5,156 nucleotides of DNA from Hyphomicrobium_A sp964622715 (GTDB taxonomy: Bacteria; Pseudomonadota; Alphaproteobacteria; Rhizobiales; Hyphomicrobiaceae), in assembly GCA_964622715.1 (NCBI GenBank), contig CAZURR010000128.1, positions 1 to 5,156 of the forward strand, written 5' to 3'. Under the pieces are notes generated by a model that was not told where the DNA came from, ran no database searches, and worked only from the letters and a program-made list of their open reading frames with translations. The position numbers and the translations under genes were made by a program. Within the stretch, counting starts at the first letter, position 1. Each line of letters opens with the position of its first letter. This document shows, in pieces, positions 1-5,156 of this stretch.

Positions 1-2
1 GC

Positions 3-221
3 GAGAATGTCTTCCCTGAGCTAATCCAAGAGGAATGCTCGCCAGAGATGCTAGCCGGAGAGATGGAGCTTCTACTCAAAAACACACCGCAACGTGCAAA
101 GCAGCTTGCGGCGCTTGAGAAAATTGCCCAAAGGCTGGCGGTCGCGCATAGCACGCCGAGCGATGCCGCCGCTGACGTCGTCTTGCATTATGCCAAACAT
201 GGGCGCCGAGAGGCCGAGTGA
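3..221 (+). CDS. lpxB: Lipid-A-disaccharide synthase, C-terminal end (partial, 5' cut by window edge)
   Basis: The frame is open from the left edge and ends in TGA at 219-221, giving the last 72 residues of a longer protein. It begins ENVFPELIQEECSPEMLAGE, which resembles the segment of LpxB (glycosyltransferase family 19) where a conserved PE-(L/F)-(I/L)-Q-(E/D)-E run follows the nucleotide-sugar-binding half. It ends with a helical, Ala-rich tail (residues about 40-66) typical of the family's C-terminus. LpxB joins UDP-2,3-diacylglucosamine to lipid X to form the tetra-acyl disaccharide of lipid A, at the inner face of the cytoplasmic membrane. No catalytic residue can be checked because only the tail is present. 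It converges on gltA with 33 bp between the two stop codons. The identity rests on this short motif and on gene order. Confidence 0.82.
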   Translation, partial: ENVFPELIQEECSPEMLAGEMELLLKNTPQRAKQLAALEKIAQRLAVAHSTPSDAAADVVLHYAKHGRREAE

Positions 222-254
222 TGCGGGACAAAGGCTCAATCCGCGTCGCATAGC

Positions 255-1580
255 CTAAACGCGTTCATTCATTGGGACGAACTGGCGTTCAGTTGGACCC
301 ATATAGAGCTGACGTGGCCGGCCGATGCGCTGCTCGGGGTCCTCGATCATCTCTTTCCACTGGGCAATCCAACCCACTGTGCGCGCTACGGCAAACAGCA
401 CGGTGAACATTGATACGGGGAAGCCCATGGCGCGCAGCGTGATGCCCGAATAGAAATCGATGTTGGGATAAAGCTTCTTTTCGATGAAATAATCGTCCTG
501 CAACGCGATGCGCTCCAACTCCATGGCGACCTCGAGCAGCGGCTCGTCGCGCGTACCGATCGCATCAAGCACTTCGTGACAGGTCTTCTGCATGACCTTG
601 GCGCGCGGATCATAGTTTTTGTAGACGCGGTGCCCAAATCCCATCAGCCGGAAGCCGGAATTCTTGTCCTTGGCCTTGTCGATGTATTCGGGAATGCGGT
701 CAACGGTGCCGATCTCAGCCAGCATATTGAGCGCAGCCTCGTTTGCGCCACCGTGCGCCGGCCCCCACAGGCATGCAACTCCCGCCGCGATACAGGCAAA
801 TGGATTGGCGCCGGACGAGCCGGCGAGCCGTACCGTCGAAGTCGATGCATTTTGCTCGTGGTCGGCGTGCAGAATGAAGATGCGATCAAGCGCCTTCGTT
901 AACACTGGATTTCCGAGATAGGGCTCGCAAGGAATTGCGAAGCACATCTGCAGAAAGTTAGACGTGTAGTCGAGATCGTTGCGCGGGTAGATGAAGGGCT
1001 GACCCAACGCGTACTTGTAAGTCATTGCCGCAATCGTCGGCATTTTGGCAATCATGCGATGACTTGCGATCGCGCGCTGCACGGGGTCATTGATATCGGT
1101 TGAGTCGTGATAGAACGCGGAGAGTGCGCCCACCACGCCGACCATGATGGACATGGGATGGGCATCACGGCGGAACCCTGTAAAGAACCGGGTCATTTGC
1201 TCGTGCAGCATCGTATGGCGCGAGATCGTGCGGCTGAATTCGTCGAAGGTATCCTTCGTTGCCAATTCGCCATAGAGCAGCAGGTGACAGACTTCGAGGA
1301 AGTTGGAGTGCTCCGCCAGCTGATCGATGGGGTAGCCGCGGTAGAGCAGGACGCCGTCATCGCCATCGATGTAGGTGATGCGCGAGACGCAGTTTGCCGT
1401 CGATGTGAATCCGGGATCGTAAGTGAAGCACTCTGTATCGCGATAAAGGTGGGAGACGTCGACCACGTTGGGGCCGAGCGTTCCGGCGCGCACAGGCAAC
1501 TGCGTCGTCTTGCCATTGAGTACGAGATCGGCATCGGTCTCCGGACCGGGCGCGTCGTTGGGCCGATCATGGACATTCAT
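255..1580 (-). CDS. gltA: Citrate synthase (type II bacterial form)
   Basis: Condenses acetyl-CoA with oxaloacetate to make citrate, the first step of the TCA cycle, in the cytoplasm. The 441-residue product is close to the roughly 430 residues usual for bacterial GltA. In order it shows the N-terminal small beta domain (residues about 15-60, ending near FTYDPGFTST), the IDGDDGVLLYRGYPIDQL signature (about 71-88), an ILHADHEQN histidine segment (about 236-244), HGGAN with catalytic His276, GFGHRVY with catalytic His317, and PNIDFYSG with catalytic Asp375. All three catalytic residues are therefore intact. The frame can be extended nine codons to a TTG at 1607, but the ATG at 1580 has a good AGGGAGA ribosome binding site 6 bases upstream and is preferred. 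Stop codon TAG. It lies downstream of gltX on the same strand and converges with lpxB. Confidence 0.97.
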   Translation of the reverse strand: MNVHDRPNDAPGPETDADLVLNGKTTQLPVRAGTLGPNVVDVSHLYRDTECFTYDPGFTSTANCVSRITYIDGDDGVLLYRGYPIDQLAEHSNFLEVCHLLLYGELATKDTFDEFSRTISRHTMLHEQMTRFFTGFRRDAHPMSIMVGVVGALSAFYHDSTDINDPVQRAIASHRMIAKMPTIAAMTYKYALGQPFIYPRNDLDYTSNFLQMCFAIPCEPYLGNPVLTKALDRIFILHADHEQNASTSTVRLAGSSGANPFACIAAGVACLWGPAHGGANEAALNMLAEIGTVDRIPEYIDKAKDKNSGFRLMGFGHRVYKNYDPRAKVMQKTCHEVLDAIGTRDEPLLEVAMELERIALQDDYFIEKKLYPNIDFYSGITLRAMGFPVSMFTVLFAVARTVGWIAQWKEMIEDPEQRIGRPRQLYMGPTERQFVPMNERV

Positions 1581-1618
1581 GGCGCGTCTCCCTGCGAAAA
1601 CTGACAATGGATCTGCAT
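1577..1618 (-). other. Possible 13-codon leader ORF overlapping the gltA start (ATGA)
   Basis: On the minus strand an ATG at 1618 opens a frame of 13 codons (MQIHCQFSQGDAP) whose TGA at 1579-1577 overlaps the gltA ATG at 1580-1578 as ATGA, the arrangement typical of translational coupling. A GGAG lies just upstream of its ATG, but only three bases away, which is tight for a ribosome binding site. The peptide shows no run of a regulatory amino acid and no family I recognise. Such a short frame and a four-base overlap can arise by chance, so this is a candidate only. Confidence 0.2.
1587..1593 (-). promoter_or_regulatory. Ribosome binding site of gltA
   Basis: AGGGAGA on the minus strand, followed by six bases (CGCGCC) and then the ATG at 1580. 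The spacing and purine content fit a Shine-Dalgarno site. It lies inside the coding frame if the TTG at 1607 were the start, which is the main argument for choosing the ATG. Confidence 0.7.
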
Positions 1619-1624
1619 GCGCTC

Positions 1625-1638
1625 CGCGGTACCCCGCG
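1625..1638 (-). repeat. Short GC-rich inverted repeat in the gltA leader
   Basis: Perfect 5-bp arms CGCGG and CCGCG enclose a four-base loop (TACC on the plus strand, GGTA on the minus strand). It lies 44 bp upstream of the gltA ATG and would form a small stable hairpin in a gltA leader transcript. It is short enough to be chance in GC-rich DNA, and no T-run follows it, so it is not a terminator. Confidence 0.4.
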
Positions 1639-1673
1639 AGTACTCCGGTACACTAGTTCCTTTGAGTGAGCGT

Positions 1674-1695
1674 TTTCCAGTTCTGGCGCTGGAAA
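1674..1695. repeat. Inverted repeat TTTCCAG-N8-CTGGAAA upstream of gltA
   Basis: Perfect 7-bp arms (1674-1680 and 1689-1695) are separated by eight bases (TTCTGGCG). Its centre lies about 104 bp upstream of the gltA ATG. The arm length and a centre-to-centre spacing of 15 bp, about 1.5 helical turns, could suit a dimeric regulator's operator or an RNA hairpin. No T-run follows on either strand, so it is not a standard terminator. I do not recognise the motif as a site for a named regulator. Confidence 0.45.
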
Positions 1696-1827
1696 TGGGG
1701 TCAGCCAGCAAGATTGATGATCCCGCCCCCTTCTACACGATTTTCCCGCAGCGCAACATAGCAGCAAGTGCCAGTGCAGGCCCAGCGAGCGCCAGCGCCG
1801 ATTAAAACAGCCTTTGAGCGTATACTT

Positions 1828-3267
1828 TTATCCTGCTTGATCTCGGATTCGCGAAAGCGCTTCGTCGCGTCCGAGCACCGCCATGACGTCGAATACGGGC
1901 GGGGAGACCGAGTGTCCCGTCAAAGCGGCGCGTAATGGTTGGGCCACCTTACCGAGCTTGGCGCCTTCGGTTTCCGCAAAGGCGCGCACCGCGTCTTCTA
2001 AGCGCTTAGCCTCCCAACTGGTAATTGCCTCAAGTTTAGGCAATATCGCCGACAGCTTCTGACGTGCGTCGGCGTCCAGCAGCTTGGCGGCCTTGTCGTC
2101 CAATACGATGGGGCGCTCTGCAAAGAGATAACCGGCTCCCTCAAACAACTGCTTGAGCGTCTTCGCTCGCTCTCTGAGGCTGGGGATAGCTGCCATGAGC
2201 TTGGCACGTGTATTTGCATCGAGCCGCTGCAAGATCTCAGCGCCGTTCTCCACATACGGCAGGATATCTTCCATTCGCTGCATGAGCTCAAGGTCGTCAG
2301 CCGATCGGATATAGTGGCCGTTCAGGTCCTCCAGTTTGGCGAAATCGAAACGCGCCGGCGAGCGGCCGATTGCGTCGAGATCGAACCAGTCGATCATTTG
2401 TCCGGTCGAAATAATCTCGTCATCGCCGTGGCTCCACCCGAGCCTGACGAGGTAATTGCGCAATGCGGCGGGCAAGTACCCCATTTCTCGATATGCCTCG
2501 ACGCCGAGCGCGCCATGTCGTTTTGACAGCTTTGCGCCGTCGGGACCATGGATGAGCGGGACATGCGCGAACACCGGCACATCCCAGACCATCGCCTTAT
2601 AGATCTGCAGCTGGCGCGCCGCGTTTGTCAGATGGTCGACGCCGCGGATGATGTGGGTAACTCCCATGTCGTGATCGTCGACGACCACGGCGAGATGGTA
2701 AGTCGGGTTTCCATCGCTTCTCACGATGATGAAATCGTCGAGATCCTTGTTGGGAAACACGACCCGTCCTTGCACCTTGTCGTCGATGATAGTCTCGCCC
2801 TCGACGGGCGTCTTCAGGCGGATCGCAAACGGCGCGTCGGCAGGCGCCTCCCTCGGATCGCGGTCACGCCATGGGCTGCGGATCGCCAGCGGACGCTTTT
2901 CCGCCTCCGCTGTCATGCGCATTTCATCGAGTTCGCCACGCGTGAGATAGCAGCGATAGGCGTGGCCGTTCTTGAGCAGCTCCTCGGCGACGGCACGGTG
3001 GCGATGTGCTTGCGCGTACTGCGAGACGGGCTCACCTTGCCAATCGAGTCCCAGCCACTTCAGCCCGTCGATGATGGCAGCCACGGCTTCCTCATTGTTG
3101 CGCGCGCGGTCCGTATCCTCAATGCGCAATAAAAAGCTGCCCCCGCGTCCTTTGGCATAGAGCCAGTTGAACAGGGCTGTGCGTGCGCCGCCAATGTGCA
3201 AATAACCGGTTGGCGAAGGGGCGAAGCGCACGATCGGCGCGCTGGCGCTGCGTGTCTTGTCAGACAT
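1828..3267 (-). CDS. gltX: Glutamyl-tRNA synthetase
   Basis: Charges tRNA(Glu) with glutamate in the cytoplasm. In alphaproteobacteria, which generally lack GlnRS, the enzyme usually also charges tRNA(Gln) for later amidation by GatCAB; that wider specificity is inferred, not visible here. The 479-residue product matches the usual 470-480. Class I motifs are intact: PSPTGYLHIGGART at about 18-30, with the HIGH-type HIGG at 24-27, the LRIEDTD segment at 47-53, and KLSKR (the KMSKS-type loop) at 246-250. The C-terminal third (about 320-479) is the helical anticodon-binding region. In the YRCYLT segment only Cys106 is present where many relatives have YRCYCT, so the zinc-binding cluster of some GluRS enzymes appears lost. 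The frame is open 82 codons further upstream, but that part is unlike GluRS and lies antisense to comEC. The ATG at 3267 fits the family, although no clear Shine-Dalgarno precedes it. Stop codon TAA. Confidence 0.96.
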   Translation of the reverse strand: MSDKTRSASAPIVRFAPSPTGYLHIGGARTALFNWLYAKGRGGSFLLRIEDTDRARNNEEAVAAIIDGLKWLGLDWQGEPVSQYAQAHRHRAVAEELLKNGHAYRCYLTRGELDEMRMTAEAEKRPLAIRSPWRDRDPREAPADAPFAIRLKTPVEGETIIDDKVQGRVVFPNKDLDDFIIVRSDGNPTYHLAVVVDDHDMGVTHIIRGVDHLTNAARQLQIYKAMVWDVPVFAHVPLIHGPDGAKLSKRHGALGVEAYREMGYLPAALRNYLVRLGWSHGDDEIISTGQMIDWFDLDAIGRSPARFDFAKLEDLNGHYIRSADDLELMQRMEDILPYVENGAEILQRLDANTRAKLMAAIPSLRERAKTLKQLFEGAGYLFAERPIVLDDKAAKLLDADARQKLSAILPKLEAITSWEAKRLEDAVRAFAETEGAKLGKVAQPLRAALTGHSVSPPVFDVMAVLGRDEALSRIRDQAG

Positions 3268-3366
3268 CTGATGATCGATTGCCGTTGGGATGCGGGAAAC
3301 GTGCCAGCCGTGTAGCATAAGGTTGCCGGATCGGTAAGGGGCTTCGCTTGGGCGGGGGCAACGGCG
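3268..3366. promoter_or_regulatory. Divergent gltX/comEC intergenic region
   Basis: These 99 bp separate the divergent starts of gltX (-) and comEC (+), so both promoters should lie here or extend into the opposing gene. I found no convincing -35/-10 pair on either strand; the best partial match is a TATGCT on the minus strand, which lacks a good partner at 16-18 bp. A G-rich run (GGGCGGGGGC) about 8 bases before the comEC ATG may serve as its ribosome binding site. Confidence 0.45.
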
Positions 3367-5156
3367 ATGAGCCTGCTTGAGGGCGAGGCACACCGGGGCG
3401 AGAGTGTTGTCGCGTCGCTGTTGGCCCGCTTGGTGGCGGAGCAGGAGCGCTGCTTCTTCTGGGTTCCGGTGCTTTTGAATATCGGCATTGGATTCTATTT
3501 CTGGTTGCCCCATGAGCCCACACTATTGGCAGCACTTGCGCCGTTCGTGATTGCCGTTGCTGTGAAGGCGGCCTCGCCTCGTAGCGCGCTCATGACGCTC
3601 GTGACGGGTGCACTCCTGGCAGTGACGCTCGGATTTTTGCTCGCAAAGCTGCGTGTGGAATGGGTGCGGGCTCAGGTACTTTCTAGCCAGATCACCACTG
3701 ACCTGCGCGGCTTTGTAGAGCGTGTCGAGCCGCGCGCCAGGCGCGGGCATCGTGTCACGCTGCGTGTGATCGCACTTGGCGATGAGAGGCGGGAGGCGCA
3801 CCCATATCGAGTGCGCTTCACGACGAATAGGCAGGTTGCCGGTCTCGCACCCGGCAATGCCATACGTTTGCGTGGCACACTGATGCCGCCGCCGGCACCC
3901 GCACTACCAGGCGGCTTCGATTTTGCGCGTCAGGCGTGGTTCGACGGGCTCGGAGCGGTCGGATATGCGCTCTCTGCGCCCGAGCCGGACGCAGAGGCAG
4001 GACCCACACCGGTCGATTTGCAGCTGTGGGCAGCCGTAGAAAAGGTGCGCCAGGCGATTGGCAGGCGCATCACGGCAGCGCTGCCAGGCCAACCCGGAGC
4101 TATCGCCAATGCGCTCATTACAGGGGAACGCGGCGGCATTTCAGAGGAGACCAACACGGCATTTCGCAGTTCAGGGCTGTTCCATGTACTGTCAATCTCA
4201 GGTCTGCACATGGTGATCATGGCCGGTTCGGTGTTCTTTCTTGTGAGACTTTGTCTCGCAGCCGTTCCCAATCTAGCGCTGCGCTATCCGATCAAGAAAT
4301 GGGCTGCTATCGCAGCAACACTTGCCGCCTTCGCCTACCTGCTGATTTCAGGGGCGTCATTCGCCACGGTGCGCCCAGTAGTCATGATCTCGATCATGTT
4401 CCTCGCTGTGGTGCTCGACCGTCCCGCGCTCGCGCTGCGAAACGTGGTGCTGGCCGCGCTTGTGATCCTTATCCTCTTCCCCGAAAGCCTATTCAATATC
4501 GGATTCCAGATGTCGTTTGCGGCCGTTGTTGGCCTTGTTGCCTTCTATGAGACGTTGCACCAATGCGGAGAGCGGGAATTGGGTGCGCGCGGACCGTATG
4601 CGCGGCCTGCGATGTTCTTCGTGGGCATCGTGCTGTCGACGCTTGTGGCGAGCGCTGCCGTGGCGCCCTTCGCCGCATACCATTTCCACCAGAGCCAGCA
4701 ATACGCCGTGCTCGCCAACCTCGTAGAGATTCCGATATGCAACTTGGTCGTCATGCCGGCAGCGCTGGCCACATTACTCTTGATGCCGCTCGGTCTTGAG
4801 GCGTTACCGCTATGGATCATGGGACTCGGCATCGAGTGCATGACATGGGTCGCAGAGCGCGTTGGGAGCTTGCCCGGCGCGGTTGGGCGCATTCCCGCCA
4901 TGCCGACGCTTGCGTTGTTGTTGATGGTGGCTGGGGGTCTTTGGTTGGCGCTGTGGCAGACGCGTTGGCGACTGCTGGGTGCGGGGCTGATTGCAGCCGG
5001 AATCGGACTCGCCCCCACTTTGCAGCGGCCTGACGTGTTGATCGCCCGCGATGGAGCGCTGGTCGCCGCGCGCAGTGATGATCGACAGCTCTCAGCCGTG
5101 GGATCACGACGTCCGTCGTTTGAGCTCATTCGCTGGCTGGAGCACGACGGTGACAC
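3367..5156 (+). CDS. comEC: ComEC/Rec2 family membrane protein (partial, 3' cut by window edge)
   Basis: The frame is open from the ATG at 3367 to the right edge, giving 596 full codons and no stop. The product resembles ComEC/Rec2, the inner-membrane channel that carries single-stranded DNA into the cytoplasm during natural transformation. Order of parts: a short N-terminal cytoplasmic stretch, three hydrophobic segments (about 30-47, 52-68, 76-95), a soluble OB-fold-like region (about 108-205, containing PGGFDFARQAWFDGLGAVGY at 181-200), then the Competence domain. That domain carries the family motif FHVLSISGLH at 272-281, SGASFATVRP at 328-337 and NIGFQMSFAAVVGL at 377-390, with many membrane helices up to about 550. 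The remaining part (PDVLIARDGALVAARSDD onward) is soluble and shows no HxHxDH so far. An in-frame TAG at 3313 and no other start codon before 3367 fix this ATG. Family identity is secure; a working competence role is not shown. Confidence 0.93.
   Translation, partial: MSLLEGEAHRGESVVASLLARLVAEQERCFFWVPVLLNIGIGFYFWLPHEPTLLAALAPFVIAVAVKAASPRSALMTLVTGALLAVTLGFLLAKLRVEWVRAQVLSSQITTDLRGFVERVEPRARRGHRVTLRVIALGDERREAHPYRVRFTTNRQVAGLAPGNAIRLRGTLMPPPAPALPGGFDFARQAWFDGLGAVGYALSAPEPDAEAGPTPVDLQLWAAVEKVRQAIGRRITAALPGQPGAIANALITGERGGISEETNTAFRSSGLFHVLSISGLHMVIMAGSVFFLVRLCLAAVPNLALRYPIKKWAAIAATLAAFAYLLISGASFATVRPVVMISIMFLAVVLDRPALALRNVVLAALVILILFPESLFNIGFQMSFAAVVGLVAFYETLHQCGERELGARGPYARPAMFFVGIVLSTLVASAAVAPFAAYHFHQSQQYAVLANLVEIPICNLVVMPAALATLLLMPLGLEALPLWIMGLGIECMTWVAERVGSLPGAVGRIPAMPTLALLLMVAGGLWLALWQTRWRLLGAGLIAAGIGLAPTLQRPDVLIARDGALVAARSDDRQLSAVGSRRPSFELIRWLEHDGD

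Larger units (their letters stand above)
1581..1827 (-). promoter_or_regulatory. Spacer between gltX and gltA; gltA leader and probable promoter region
   Basis: 247 bp without a convincing gene lie between the gltX stop and the gltA start. The length suggests that gltA has its own promoter, but I could not pick a clear -35/-10 pair matching the sigma-70 consensus. No hairpin followed by a T-run is seen after gltX, so a rho-independent terminator is not supported. The region holds two inverted repeats (1625-1638 and 1674-1695) and the short leader frame listed separately. A 66-codon frame running 1767-1567 crosses it but has no ribosome binding site and overlaps the gltA start, so it is not called. 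Confidence 0.5.

Noticed and set aside
221..253. A 10-codon frame (ATG overlapping the lpxB TGA) in the lpxB-gltA gap
   Set aside because: It is far too short and featureless to support as a gene.
222..254. A possible bidirectional terminator between convergent lpxB and gltA
   Set aside because: Only a weak GCGG/CCGC pairing is present, with no T-run on either side.
1107..1604. A 165-codon open frame on the plus strand
   Set aside because: It lies fully antisense to gltA, whose catalytic motifs are intact; long antisense frames are expected from codon bias in GC-rich genes.
1567..1767. A 66-codon Cys- and Arg-containing frame on the minus strand between gltX and gltA
   Set aside because: There is no ribosome binding site at its ATG, it overlaps the gltA start region, and nothing in it is recognisable.
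1741..1827. A rho-independent terminator after gltX
   Set aside because: The GC-rich segment has repeated GCGCTGG-like words in the same orientation rather than a stem, and the TTTT nearby lies before it, not after it.
2548..3132. A 194-codon open frame on the plus strand
   Set aside because: It is antisense to the catalytic half of gltX and shows no recognisable domain.
3268..3513. An 82-codon N-terminal extension of the gltX frame, starting at an ATG at 3513
   Set aside because: The extension has no resemblance to GluRS, lies antisense to the first codons of comEC, and the protein from the ATG at 3267 already has normal family length.
3936..4550. A 204-codon open frame on the plus strand
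   Set aside because: It is out of frame with comEC, which carries the conserved HVLSISGLH motif in the other frame across the same bases.
4545..5156. A 203-codon open frame on the minus strand reaching the right edge
   Set aside because: It is antisense to the membrane helices of comEC; its Ser/Ala/Arg/Pro-rich composition is typical of a shadow frame.

Overview
This is a GC-rich chromosomal stretch with four protein-coding genes and no visible mobile element, CRISPR array, tRNA or rRNA. The order lpxB (end) - gltA - gltX - comEC, with gltX and gltA reading leftward between two rightward genes, together with the protein sequence style, points to an alphaproteobacterium, most likely of the Hyphomicrobiales (Rhizobiales). 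The class assignment is fairly secure. The order and genus are inference.

From left to right: 3-221 (+) is the last 72 codons of lpxB, lipid-A-disaccharide synthase, cut by the left window edge. After a 33-bp convergent gap comes gltA (255-1580, -), a complete citrate synthase with all three catalytic residues present. A 247-bp non-coding leader/spacer (1581-1827) separates it from gltX (1828-3267, -), a complete glutamyl-tRNA synthetase. A 99-bp divergent region (3268-3366) then leads into comEC (3367-5156, +), a ComEC/Rec2-type membrane protein that runs off the right edge after 596 complete codons.

The genes are functionally mixed housekeeping genes: outer-membrane lipid A synthesis, entry to the TCA cycle, charging of tRNA with glutamate, and a DNA-uptake channel family protein. 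gltX and gltA share a strand, but the spacer is long enough for gltA to have its own promoter, so co-transcription is possible but not shown.

I see no previously undescribed system. The least explained sequence is the gltA leader, which holds two inverted repeats and a 13-codon open frame whose stop overlaps the gltA start codon as ATGA. These are modest, testable observations.
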